DNA from: Sutcliffiella horikoshii
Lineage (GTDB): Bacteria > Bacillota > Bacilli > Bacillales > Bacillaceae_I
NCBI RefSeq assembly: GCF_021991925.1
Contig: NZ_RXZI01000006.1
Span: forward strand, 1 to 64,000
Reading direction: 5' to 3'
Length of the DNA stretch: 64,000 nt
Part shown: positions 7,723-15,503 of the stretch, in pieces
How the letters are laid out: every line of letters starts with the position of its first letter
Numbering within the stretch: position 1 is the stretch's first letter
Made by a program: the position numbers and the translations under genes
The notes under the pieces: model-generated
Told to the model about the DNA's origin: nothing
Databases searched by the model: none
What the model saw: the letters and a program-made list of their open reading frames with translations, nothing else

Positions 7723-8145
7723 GTGAGATATTTTACATATGAATTATTTCTTGCTCTAAACGATCAAAATTTAAGTCATAAAGAAGAAGAGAAAATTCAG
7801 AGCCAGTGGAATCATAATTTAGAAGATTATAGATTATCTTATAAAGCTTTGGTTGATAGGATGCAACGAGAGGTCTATTCACATTTTAGCGGGTGGGGGT
7901 TTCATGATTTCCAATTAATAAGCTTTGAAATAAAGCATAAATGTTTGAGGAAAATGGATGTAAAGCTATCCTTAAGTAATGACGATGGTTTGAGTAAAAA
8001 TTTTCTATTATTTCATGATGTGTCCTTTTTTAAGTATCATCATGAAAACTATTCTAACGAGAAATCTGTAATGAATCGTGATAAGGATAATTGGTTATAT
8101 GAAGAATTTCTATCTGTCGATCCTTGCACACTATCTTTTGAGTGA
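7723..8145 (+). CDS. DUF4085-like protein
   Basis: A 140-residue soluble protein beginning VRYFTYELFLALN, the usual opening of DUF4085-family proteins (short aromatic start followed by a charged helix). Function unknown. GTG 7723 was chosen because AGGGGAAGAG lies six bases upstream; the longer frame back to 7630 would start inside the duplicated terminator hairpin. It may be cotranscribed with the small membrane protein downstream. Confidence 0.65.
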   Translation: MRYFTYELFLALNDQNLSHKEEEKIQSQWNHNLEDYRLSYKALVDRMQREVYSHFSGWGFHDFQLISFEIKHKCLRKMDVKLSLSNDDGLSKNFLLFHDVSFFKYHHENYSNEKSVMNRDKDNWLYEEFLSVDPCTLSFE

Positions 8146-8218
8146 TTTTCTCTTCAGGAGCGTGCATTGCAATAAAGTTTCCAAACCATGCTGTTTCCAT
8201 CATAGAGGAGGGAATTTA

Positions 8219-8383
8219 ATGTTTAATGGAATTATTCTTGCTATTTTAGTAGTCCTTTTTTCTCTACTTTTTGGAGCGATGGGGATGGAAGAAATGCTCT
8301 ACACGTTTCTTTTTGCATCCATGTTTTTTAACATATACATGGTTGTACAATTAAAAAAGGTAAGGAAAAAGATGAATAAGTAA
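8219..8383 (+). CDS. Small two-helix membrane protein
   Basis: A 54-residue protein: hydrophobic segment 4-22, a short acidic turn (GMEEM), a second hydrophobic segment about 26-42, and a lysine-rich tail. GAGGAGGGAATTTA immediately upstream makes ATG 8219 the clear start, even though the frame is open further upstream. I do not recognise the family. Confidence 0.65.
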   Translation: MFNGIILAILVVLFSLLFGAMGMEEMLYTFLFASMFFNIYMVVQLKKVRKKMNK

Positions 8384-8438
8384 CATTCAATGTCAGCTGA
8401 CTAATTTTGTAATAAACAGCAAAGAGGAGAGATGCTAA

Positions 8439-8894
8439 GTGAAAATCATGATTGATGATGTTACACATCCAGCCGTCATAAAGTTTGTAGAGGAGCACAT
8501 GAGAAATTTAAACCTGCTTTCTCCACCAGAAAGCAACCATTATTTAGACCTTGATGCTTTGAGAAAACCTGATGTTACTTTTTGGAGTGTGTGGGAAGGC
8601 GATGAAGTGGTTGGTTGTGGAGCTCTTAAGGAGTTGGATGCCAAAAGTGGTGAGGTGAAATCCATGAGGTCTTCGTCGCTTCATTTAAGAAAGGGTATTG
8701 GGGCACTGGTTCTACAATCCATTATTCAAGCAGGGAAAGAACGAGGCTATCAGAATTTGTATCTTGAAACAGGTTCAATGGAGGCGTTTTATCCTGCGCA
8801 AAAACTGTATAAAAGTTTTGGATTTGATTATTGTAAGCCATTTGCCGATTACGAAGAAGATCCTAATTGTGTTTTTATGGTGAAGGAATTATGA
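8439..8894 (+). CDS. ysnE: GNAT acetyltransferase, YsnE-like
   Basis: A 151-residue GNAT enzyme that transfers acetyl from acetyl-CoA to an amine. It closely resembles B. subtilis YsnE over the whole length: LLSPPESNHYLDLDALR near the start, FWSVWEGDEVVGCGALKEL, the acetyl-CoA loop HLRKGIGALVLQ, and the ending LYKSFGFDYC...FADYEEDPN. GTG start with AGAGGAGAGA upstream. YsnE has been linked to indole acetic acid metabolism in Bacillus; the substrate here is unproven. Confidence 0.85.
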   Translation: MKIMIDDVTHPAVIKFVEEHMRNLNLLSPPESNHYLDLDALRKPDVTFWSVWEGDEVVGCGALKELDAKSGEVKSMRSSSLHLRKGIGALVLQSIIQAGKERGYQNLYLETGSMEAFYPAQKLYKSFGFDYCKPFADYEEDPNCVFMVKEL

Positions 8895-8945
8895 ATTTTA
8901 GAAATAAGAGGAAGGTTTTGATTTTAATCTAAAAGGGGGCTTTAC

Positions 8946-9482
8946 ATGTCTACAATAAGGGATAAAACGTTTATATTGGAAGCCACTGTAGGATATAACC
9001 ATGAGATCGGTAGGCTTTTGGCTATGATGGAGTATGCAAGAATGACAACCATTGAGGCTATTCAGCATTTATCGGTGGAAGAATTAGACTATAGAATAAA
9101 TGCACAGGGAAATTCAATAGGCAGCCTTTTATTACATATCGCATGCGTGGAAGAAGTTTATCAAATACTTACCTTTGATGAAAGAGAGCCCACAGAGAAA
9201 GAGATGGAGAGGTTGGAGGCTGGATTGACACTAGGTGAGAAAGCAATCCATGAATCAAAAGGGAACAATGCTTCCTTCTATATTCAAAAGTTGGCCAAAG
9301 TCAGGGAGCAAACAAAGTCCCAACTAAAGAAAAAAGAAGACAGTTGGTTGGACGAAGAGTTTCCATTTGGTCCTAATCATGATGCCAACAACTATTTCCG
9401 TTGGTTTCATGTCTTTGAGGATGAATTGAACCATCGGGGGCAAATCAGGTTGATTTCCAGTCATTTTAGGAATAGAGACTAA
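8946..9482 (+). CDS. DinB family protein (DUF664-type)
   Basis: A 178-residue predicted four-helix-bundle protein of the DinB/YfiT superfamily, putative metal-dependent enzymes. Visible ligand candidates are the LLLHIACVEE motif (His near residue 64) and the C-terminal DELNHRGQI histidine; the region around FHVFEDE supplies another. The ATG follows AAAAGGGGGCTTTAC. No operon partner is evident; its terminator lies at 9521-9563. Confidence 0.8.
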   Translation: MSTIRDKTFILEATVGYNHEIGRLLAMMEYARMTTIEAIQHLSVEELDYRINAQGNSIGSLLLHIACVEEVYQILTFDEREPTEKEMERLEAGLTLGEKAIHESKGNNASFYIQKLAKVREQTKSQLKKKEDSWLDEEFPFGPNHDANNYFRWFHVFEDELNHRGQIRLISSHFRNRD

Positions 9483-9520
9483 CTTTTTGTATATTCAACA
9501 TGATGTTTATTTGTATTTGC

Positions 9521-9564
9521 ACACTCTACCGCTTTTAACACTTAGAGCGGGGAGTGTTTTTTTA
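9521..9564 (+). terminator. Terminator of the DinB gene
   Basis: ACACTC...CCGCT pairs with AGAGCGG...GAGTGT across a short loop, followed by TTTTTTT. Confidence 0.75.
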
Positions 9565-9589
9565 TGGTTGTCTAAGTTGACTTGGGAAA

Positions 9590-9696
9590 TGCAGAAGAAA
9601 ATCTGGGAAATGTAGAAGATCGGCACTAAAGTGTAGAACATAAGCTACAATATGTAGAAGTTCACCTCGGAAAGGTAGAACCCCTTTATGTAGGCA
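9590..9696. repeat. 21-bp-period array of TGTAGAA motifs
   Basis: The 8-mer core TGTAGAAG or a one- to two-base variant begins at 9590, 9611, 9632, 9653 and 9674, spaced exactly 21 bp, with a partial copy at 9689. The 13 bases between cores vary, although GGGAAA often precedes the core. It fills the gap between the DinB terminator and the convergent LysE gene. The rest of the 350-bp gap (9697-9833) shows nothing recognisable. Confidence 0.85.
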
Positions 9697-9833
9697 GCAA
9701 ACAGGCAGACAAATTTCTCTTTTTTCCGTTAAGGGCCTGAGCTCGTCAAAGTAGTAATACCGACTTGTATCCAAATCCATAAATCAATCCCCCCAAAAAG
9801 CAATATCCTTAAAATCAAGGTTATCCGCTGTAC

Positions 9834-10469
9834 TTATAAAATGAGATTCAGAAACTTTGACAAAAATGGGAAAGCAGAAAATGTTAACAATACCCCTGCC
9901 CCAAAATTAACGGTTTTAAGGATCTTTTCTTTGATGAACGCGCGGGCAAAGTGAACAGTAAAGGCGATATTCAAGTTCCATAGGAAAATCCCGAGTATCA
10001 ATGACATACACCCTACTAGTCCAAATATCCAACTCTTCTCGGAAAGAGAGTGGAGGGAGGAACCAAAAATACCGAACCAGAAAACAAAATTGATGGGGTT
10101 AAAGGCAGCGATGCTGAATCCTACAATGAATGAATTTCTTTGAATGGGTTGTCCAAGGTCAAGATTCATCCTTCTTGTAAATGAGCCATAGATAGTGGTT
10201 ATCCCCAAGTATAACAATATAGTTCCACCGACTCCGTACATGCATATTTCTACCCATATTATCTGGAGATATGGTTCCATACCAAGTAAGATACTGAGTA
10301 AAAACAAAATATCAGCACTCATCCCACCTAATCCTACTAACCAGGAGGAATAAAAGCCAGAGGAAATACCGCGCTTTATCATTTCTAGATTGATCGGCCC
10401 AATAGGAGCAGCCAAGCTTATACCAAGTACCATAAACTGAAGAATTGTCCATAATAGTTCCATTGTCAT
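9834..10469 (-). CDS. LysE/RhtB-family exporter
   Basis: A 211-residue inner-membrane protein with six hydrophobic segments and the LysE-family signature LAAPIGPINLEMIKRGISSGF near residue 20. Members export amino acids or related small molecules. The second conserved element, FSIAAFNPINFVFWFG, is near residue 135. Substrate not predictable. TAGGAGCAA precedes ATG 10469; a second ATG lies two codons later. Divergent from the YqcI-cupin gene. Confidence 0.85.
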   Translation of the reverse strand: MTMELLWTILQFMVLGISLAAPIGPINLEMIKRGISSGFYSSWLVGLGGMSADILFLLSILLGMEPYLQIIWVEICMYGVGGTILLYLGITTIYGSFTRRMNLDLGQPIQRNSFIVGFSIAAFNPINFVFWFGIFGSSLHSLSEKSWIFGLVGCMSLILGIFLWNLNIAFTVHFARAFIKEKILKTVNFGAGVLLTFSAFPFLSKFLNLIL

Positions 10470-10592
10470 TTGCTCCTAAGGCCAAGTCTTGTCCATAAAA
10501 TTATATGCTTTGGCAAATCAGTTTCATGCATAGATGGGCAGATTTGTTCGTATTTATAAATAGTACTTTGCTTAACTAAAGGGGGAGAATGG

Positions 10593-11669
10593 GTGCAGCA
10601 ATTAGATATGGAAACACTTTACTCACTTAAGAATATTCCTCCATGGGGGAGAGCTGTCTTCTCGGAATTTTCAAAGGATATGTTGTCTGAAACTCGTCCG
10701 TTTCCTTGTATATTTGGGGTAGAAGGGTTTAAACAGGGATCGCTACGTTTTGCTTTCATTGAAAGTCCGACAAGTCCCACTGCAATGGAGAATTTGGCGG
10801 ATACCTTGAAATTGTACTTAGAAGAGGCGAGAAAACTCGGAAAAAATACATCGTTTGTTGCATTCTTTAAGCCAGAAGAGAAGAAAACATTAGAAGAGTA
10901 TGAAAAGCAATTCTGGAATATCCTTCAACACCTCCATCAGTTGGATGATAAAGAATGGCCGGATGACATACCTGCTGATCCAGAACATTATCTATGGGAA
11001 TTTTCTTTTCACGATGAACCAATGTTCGTTGTTTGCAATACGCCAGTACATGAAAAGCGGGCGAGTAGGAAAGCGACGACCTTTATGATCACATTCCAAC
11101 CAAGATGGGTGTTTGATGGCATAAACGGAGATACGCAAATCGGGAAGATGTTTCAAAAAACGGTCAGGGATCGTATAGAAGTGTATGATAAGGTTCCTGC
11201 TCACCCTTCACTTAACTGGTACGGAAAAACGGAAACAAGAGAATGGAGGCAGTATTTCTTGATGGATGATAATAAAATGGAGACGTCAAAATGCCCATTT
11301 CATGCTTCGTTGGAGAAGGAGAAAAACAATACGTCAAAGGTTGCTTATGCGTTCCCTTCAGATTTTAAAGAATTTAGAGTAGAACGCGGGGTAGGGGGAA
11401 GCCTTGAAAAAGTAACAATGGAATTATTACCTACTAAGGGAACAGGGTATGTGGAAGTCCAGAAAGATGAGCCGTTCAAAGCCCATCCTGCCCATACTCA
11501 TCCTACAAATGAGGTCTTACATATTCTGAGTGGGAGTGTCTCTATGGAAGTAGGAGGAGAGCTCATTACCTGTCAAGAAGGGGACCGAATCTATTTACCA
11601 AAAGAAACAGTCCACGGTTCATTAGCAGGGATGGAAGGTTGTTTATATGTCATTGCGGTTTTAAAATAA
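10593..11669 (+). CDS. YqcI/YcgG-family protein fused to a cupin
   Basis: A 358-residue two-domain protein. Residues 1-245 match the YqcI/YcgG family (FPCIFGVEGFKQGSLRFAF near 38, then FMITFQPRWVFDGI near 165). Residues 265-358 form a cupin with the metal-binding HPAHTHPTNE motif and the second motif GDRIYLPKETVHG. Family YqcI proteins are normally about 250 residues without a cupin. The role is unknown; a metal-dependent enzyme or ligand sensor is possible. GTG start chosen from GGGGGAG five bases upstream. Confidence 0.8.
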   Translation: MQQLDMETLYSLKNIPPWGRAVFSEFSKDMLSETRPFPCIFGVEGFKQGSLRFAFIESPTSPTAMENLADTLKLYLEEARKLGKNTSFVAFFKPEEKKTLEEYEKQFWNILQHLHQLDDKEWPDDIPADPEHYLWEFSFHDEPMFVVCNTPVHEKRASRKATTFMITFQPRWVFDGINGDTQIGKMFQKTVRDRIEVYDKVPAHPSLNWYGKTETREWRQYFLMDDNKMETSKCPFHASLEKEKNNTSKVAYAFPSDFKEFRVERGVGGSLEKVTMELLPTKGTGYVEVQKDEPFKAHPAHTHPTNEVLHILSGSVSMEVGGELITCQEGDRIYLPKETVHGSLAGMEGCLYVIAVLK

Positions 11670-11675
11670 TTTGGT

Positions 11676-11709
11676 AACTCCATTCTGTATTATCAGAATG
11701 GAGTTTTTT
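11676..11709 (+). terminator. Terminator of the YqcI-cupin gene
   Basis: AACTCCATTCTG (11676-11687), loop TATTAT, CAGAATGGAGTT (11694-11705), then T residues; perfect 12-bp stem. Confidence 0.9.
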
Positions 11710-11780
11710 CTATTCTAAAGGGGAAAATAATCTATAAGTGGTCATTCCATAACTTTCAAATGATACATGAAACTTCCAAT

Positions 11781-11828
11781 TATCTCGAAAGTATATATTT
11801 TGACATTGAGATATCTGTGTGTTAAAAA
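11781..11828 (+). promoter_or_regulatory. Nitroreductase promoter with inverted TATCTC half-sites
   Basis: TTGACA (11800-11805) and TAAAAA (11823-11828) are separated by 17 bp. TATCTCGA (11781-11788) and TTGAGATA (11806-11813) are inverted half-sites flanking the -35 box. They resemble halves of the MhqR operator (TATCTCGAATTCGAGATA) of B. subtilis but are spread apart by 17 bp. Binding by an MhqR-like repressor is inference. Confidence 0.45.
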
Positions 11829-11871
11829 TGATTAGTAAATAAATTCAACAAGAAGAAGGAGAGATTTCTTC

Positions 11872-12498
11872 ATGAATAATACAACTACTAAAGCAGCAAT
11901 CGAAACAATGAAAGAACGTCATTCTGTACGTAAATATACCCGATATGATATGCCTCAAAACGATCTGCAAGATATCTTAGAGGCAACCATCACTGCACCA
12001 TCTTCTTGGAACCTGCAACATTGGAAGTTCCTTGTGATTCAATCTGATAGCCAGAAAGAGAAGCTTTTACCTATTGCCTACAACCAACAGCAAGTGGTGG
12101 ACAGCTCTGTCACTATTGCCATATTAGGTGATCTTGAAGCTAACCAAAATGCGGAAAGAGTGTATGGAGAAGTGGTGAAGAAAGGATTCATGACTCCTGA
12201 GGTAAAAGAAATTCTAACGAATCAAATTCATGGGGCTTATACAAACGATCAGTTTGCCCGTGATGAAGCAGTTATGAACGCATCGTTAGCTTCTATGCAA
12301 TTAATGCTTGCAGCAAAAGAAAAGGGCTATGATTCTGTACCAATGGGTGGATTCGATAAAGTGGCATTCAGGAAAGAATTTAATATCCCAGAGCGTTATG
12401 TACCCATAATGCTGATATCTGTTGGTAAAGCAGCCGCGGAAGCCCACGGGACATTACGATTCCCATTAGATGAAGTTGTAACATATGAAACGTTTTAA
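11872..12498 (+). CDS. Nitroreductase-family oxidoreductase (YdgI/MhqN-like)
   Basis: A 208-residue FMN-dependent NAD(P)H oxidoreductase. The FMN-binding N-terminus reads RHSVRKYT near residue 16, TAPSSWNLQHWKFLVI follows, and the C-terminal VPMGGFDK and VPIMLISVGK motifs are typical of the YdgI/YodC/MhqN group, which reduces quinones and nitro compounds. Length matches. AGAAGGAGAG precedes the start. The upstream inverted TATCTC half-sites suggest regulation by an electrophile-sensing repressor. Confidence 0.85.
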   Translation: MNNTTTKAAIETMKERHSVRKYTRYDMPQNDLQDILEATITAPSSWNLQHWKFLVIQSDSQKEKLLPIAYNQQQVVDSSVTIAILGDLEANQNAERVYGEVVKKGFMTPEVKEILTNQIHGAYTNDQFARDEAVMNASLASMQLMLAAKEKGYDSVPMGGFDKVAFRKEFNIPERYVPIMLISVGKAAAEAHGTLRFPLDEVVTYETF

Positions 12499-12507
12499 GA
12501 AATAAGG

Positions 12508-12541
12508 GGGAAAAGGACTCGTTCATCGCGAGTCCTTTCCC
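12508..12541. terminator. Bidirectional terminator
   Basis: GGGAAAAGGACTCG (12508-12521) pairs with CGAGTCCTTTCCC (12529-12541) between convergent genes. Confidence 0.8.
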
Positions 12542-12543
12542 AT

Positions 12544-13314
12544 TTACTTATATAGGAACTCAAACATAGCAGGGAGCCGCTCACGCCATGCAGCCTCATT
12601 ATGAACTGCATCTTCCACCACATCAAAGCGTACTTTACCAACTTTCTTCACCAATAAATTATATACACTTTGACTAGAGTCGATATAGATTTGATGGTTA
12701 ATAAAAGAAGTATCTTCTTTTGTACCGACATCCATATATAAACGTTCGACTTCACTCATATCACACTCTTTTATGTATGTCTCTATTTCAGACTGATTAA
12801 TCCAGTAGGCAGAAGATAAAGAAGCAACTCGTTTAAAAATATGCGGGTATTTACATGCCGCATAAGTAGAGATCAATCCACCCATGGAACTACCTGCCAT
12901 TGCTGACTCATCGGCTAAGGTGCGATATCTTTCATCGATCAAAGGCTTTAATTCAAAAGTTAGAAAATCAATATACTCTTTCCCTTTACCCCCTGTAAGG
13001 TTCTCATCATTGAAAAGACTTTGTCCCAACTCTCTGTTTTCCCAGGGGGCATATTCATTAAAACGCTCAAAACCTTCATGGTTGCAGTCAATACCAACCA
13101 CAATGATTTCAAGGTCTGACTGCTGCTCTAAATACTCTTTGATCCCCCAACTTACACCAAAGCTTGCTTCGCTGTCGATAAACAGATTTTGTCCATCATG
13201 CATATATAAAACAGGATAATGCTTGTCCGTTGTTTCATATCCTTTTGGTAAGAGAACGCTCACTCTTCGTTCTGATTGAAATGGGGTGATAGTAACGGTG
13301 AAATATTCCAGCAT
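12544..13314 (-). CDS. Esterase D/IroE-like alpha/beta hydrolase (YbbA-like)
   Basis: A 256-residue hydrolase of the putative-esterase (esterase D) family. Features are VLYMHDGQNLF near residue 36 (oxyanion region), nucleophile S143 in AGSSMGG, and the catalytic H238 in DAVHNEAAWRERLP. B. subtilis relatives such as YbbA and BesA act on esters, BesA on ferri-bacillibactin, but there is no siderophore cluster here. AAAGGAGAATTGGC precedes the ATG. No signal peptide. Confidence 0.8.
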   Translation of the reverse strand: MLEYFTVTITPFQSERRVSVLLPKGYETTDKHYPVLYMHDGQNLFIDSEASFGVSWGIKEYLEQQSDLEIIVVGIDCNHEGFERFNEYAPWENRELGQSLFNDENLTGGKGKEYIDFLTFELKPLIDERYRTLADESAMAGSSMGGLISTYAACKYPHIFKRVASLSSAYWINQSEIETYIKECDMSEVERLYMDVGTKEDTSFINHQIYIDSSQSVYNLLVKKVGKVRFDVVEDAVHNEAAWRERLPAMFEFLYK

Positions 13315-13382
13315 GCCAATTCTCCTTTGTCTCTATGTTTCTTTTATTATAGTAGACTTTATAGGGGTTAGGTACAAAAATA

Positions 13383-13408
13383 AAGTGGACGGCCGTAAAC
13401 CGTCCAAC
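13383..13408 (-). terminator. Terminator of the ferritin-like gene
   Basis: TGGACGG (13386-13392) and CCGTCCA (13400-13406); on the minus strand a T-rich tail (CTTTATTTTTG) follows. Confidence 0.75.
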
Positions 13409-13416
13409 TTCTAAAT

Positions 13417-13839
13417 TTACCGCAAATGTTTCTTCAAAAGTTCTATATGCTGCTTATGCTCATTCAGTATGGATTGGACCATATTTCTACTCTCCGAATC
13501 CAAATCACCTTTTACAAATTCCGCCATCATATCAGAACCAAGTTCTTCTCCATGTATCGCCCCTTCAATAATCGCGCGAGATTCCTTGGGATAACCCTTT
13601 ACCTGCTGAACCCTCTCCTGAAAAGCTCCGATAAGGCCTACATCATCGACAGCTTCGCCACCAAGGTTTTGAATTCTTTCTGCTACAAATATGGCGTGCA
13701 TCTTATGGTTCTGCTGGATCGTTTGTAGATCTTTCTTAATTGCTTCATCCTGTGTGTTTTTAATAAAATGTTCATATGCATGAATGCCCATGAACTCGCC
13801 TTCTAAAAAGGCGTTCAATTCCTTTATTTGCTCATCCAT
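13417..13839 (-). CDS. Ferritin-like four-helix protein (DUF2383-type)
   Basis: A 140-residue all-helical protein with repeated Glu/His pairs typical of ferritin-like di-iron bundles: EGEFMGIHAYEHF, QQNHKMHAIFVAERI, EGAIHGEELGSDMM and LNEHKQHIELLKKH. It fits the DUF2383 group often linked to stress. ATG 13839 was chosen because AAGGAGTGAGAAGA lies just before it; a frame extending to 13881 lacks a ribosome site. Enzymatic or storage role unknown. Confidence 0.75.
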   Translation of the reverse strand: MDEQIKELNAFLEGEFMGIHAYEHFIKNTQDEAIKKDLQTIQQNHKMHAIFVAERIQNLGGEAVDDVGLIGAFQERVQQVKGYPKESRAIIEGAIHGEELGSDMMAEFVKGDLDSESRNMVQSILNEHKQHIELLKKHLR

Positions 13840-13951
13840 TCTTCTCACTCCTTTTAAGTTGCCACTATCCTTATATTTCATTTAATGATAGGAAAATATT
13901 CTTAAGGAAAATTGGGGTCTAGGTTTTTGCTTAAATGATCGTTCTTTTAAA

Positions 13952-14139
13952 TGTCCGAAGATTTTTGATTTATGACCGAAGATTCTCGAAAGTTGACTGA
14001 AATTTTGGGGAATTTGACCGAAGTTTTCCAGTGTTTGACCGAACGACCTAACATTGTTGTCCGAATAGAAGAGTCATTTGACCGAACCACCCTAATAATC
14101 AGAGCTAGAATGTCCGAACAAAGGAGTGGCTTGTCCGAA
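13952..14139. repeat. 21-bp-period array of TGWCCGAA motifs
   Basis: Nine copies of TGTCCGAA or TGACCGAA (one TGACTGAA) begin at 13952, 13973, 13994, 14015, 14036, 14058, 14079, 14111 and 14132. Spacing is 21 bp except one 22 and one 32. The 13-base intervals are unrelated to one another. It lies in a 445-bp gap between two minus-strand genes; the remainder of the gap (14140-14285) holds only a weak terminator. Confidence 0.9.
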
Positions 14140-14246
14140 CCATAATAACATACGCTCAAAACCTCTTATTCCTTTTAGATTTGGTGAAATTACATTAAAA
14201 TCTCCAAGCCAAGCCGAATCATGCCCAATAAAATTGCCCTACAATA

Positions 14247-14279
14247 AAAAAAGAACAACCACTAATATGATTGCTCCTT
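14247..14279 (-). terminator. Probable terminator of the YqkD-like gene
   Basis: Imperfect hairpin GAACAACCA...TGATTGCTCC; on the minus strand it ends in TTCTTTTTTT. The stem contains mismatches. Confidence 0.45.
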
Positions 14280-14285
14280 AAAGTA

Positions 14286-15212
14286 TTACTCTTTCCCGCC
14301 AAATCCAATTTCCTGCAAAAATTCATCAATTGCCTTTTCATATTCCTCGCGATTTTCAGTATAGCTCATCGCATGCATACCGTTTCTAGCGACATATAGC
14401 TGCTTTTTTCCTTTTTTCTTTTCGAAAAGTTGCTGAGTCATCATGATCGGAATAAAGTCGTCAGGCTCACTGTGAATAAATAACACTGGATTCTCGATGT
14501 TTTCAATAACGTTGATTGGTGAGACATCTCGAATGGAGTACTTATCCCTTATGCGTAAAAAAGTATTGGCGATTGGCATGATAAGCTGCTTTGGAATTTT
14601 GAAATCCGCTTTCAAGCGATAGGTCAACTGTTCTTCAAGATCTGAAAAAGGACAATCAGCGATATAGAAGTCAGCACCATCCTCCAATCCGCCAGCATAC
14701 ATCAGCAATGTGGCAGCACCCATGGATTCGCCATGAATCCCAATGGTTGCTTCACTTACAGCATGTTCGCGAACCCAATCGACAACGGCTTTTAAATCAT
14801 GCTTTTCATAAAATCCATAGCTCGTTGTCTTGCCACCGGACTTTCCGTGTCTACGATGATCATATAAAACGACATTCCAGCCTCTTTCAAGGAAAATGTT
14901 CATGTATTTAATCGAATTGAGGGTGTTCTGTGTGACACCATGACTGAAAATCATATAACGAGTAGAGCCTGGTACATCAAACATTTCCCCGTAAATATTG
15001 TAGCCAAGGGGAGAGGGGATGGTAAGTTCACGTTTAGGAAGCTTTGTATAAACATCTTCTTTAAAGTGCCCCAGTAGCTTTTCACGCTGTAGAATTTCTT
15101 CGTTTGTTTTTTTACGAATGTACATTACTTTATTGGTGAAAAAAATTCCGACAAACAAAATATAGGAAAGTAAGATGCCCATAACGATTAAAATGCGTTT
15201 TAGCTGTTTCAC
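14286..15212 (-). CDS. Membrane-anchored alpha/beta hydrolase (YqkD-like)
   Basis: A 308-residue protein with an N-terminal transmembrane segment (residues 6-26) and an alpha/beta hydrolase domain. MIFSHGVTQN provides the oxyanion HG (91-92), GESMG the nucleophile S163, SEPDDFIP the acid near D251-D252 and GMHAMSY the base H280. Overall it resembles B. subtilis YqkD, although it is about 30 kb from the yqk block in this window. Substrate unknown. The ATG follows a GGAGGTTTT site. Confidence 0.8.
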   Translation of the reverse strand: MKQLKRILIVMGILLSYILFVGIFFTNKVMYIRKKTNEEILQREKLLGHFKEDVYTKLPKRELTIPSPLGYNIYGEMFDVPGSTRYMIFSHGVTQNTLNSIKYMNIFLERGWNVVLYDHRRHGKSGGKTTSYGFYEKHDLKAVVDWVREHAVSEATIGIHGESMGAATLLMYAGGLEDGADFYIADCPFSDLEEQLTYRLKADFKIPKQLIMPIANTFLRIRDKYSIRDVSPINVIENIENPVLFIHSEPDDFIPIMMTQQLFEKKKGKKQLYVARNGMHAMSYTENREEYEKAIDEFLQEIGFGGKE

Positions 15213-15351
15213 CGTAAAACCTCCAAAAGGATATATATACCATAGTTTATCATTTGGATAAGCCAGAAGGGAAATGGGAGTGGGATGTTAAGCTGTAATT
15301 TTATAAAAATGAACGTTTTTTTATGATATGATTTGGAGAAAGAGGTGTTAT

Positions 15352-15408
15352 ATGATGGGAGCTAATTACTCACGTCGTAGAGGAGATTATGGAACCACAT
15401 GGTGGTAA
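15352..15408 (+). CDS. Candidate 18-residue peptide
   Basis: ATG-ATG start, seven bases after AGAGGTG, encoding a basic peptide with the centre SRRRGDYG and the end TTWW before TAA. A possible -10 (TATGAT) lies upstream. It is the only coding candidate in the 290-bp gap between the YqkD-like gene and the VOC gene. I do not recognise it; it rests on the ribosome site and the unusual ending only. Confidence 0.3.
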   Translation: MMGANYSRRRGDYGTTWW

Positions 15409-15503
15409 GTTCTTTGAAGGTTTTTCGATAGGTAAAAGATAAATAAGTTTATCATCAGTGATATACTAGCAATATTAATTTTAGTAAGGGGATGTAACCA
15501 ATT

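Noticed and set aside
9562-9780. Minus-strand open frame with repeated LLHF-type heptads over the TGTAGAA array
   Set aside because: No ribosome site, no recognisable domain, and the frame is open only because the 21-bp period avoids stops. The DNA feature is the array itself.
9590-14139. CRISPR arrays
   Set aside because: The conserved part is only 7-8 bp, intervals are 13 bp, and there are no cas genes in the window.
13947-14159. Minus-strand open frame with SVK/SVN heptads over the TGWCCGAA array
   Set aside because: Same reasoning; the frame uses the motif as codons, has no ribosome site, and two intervals break the 21-bp register.
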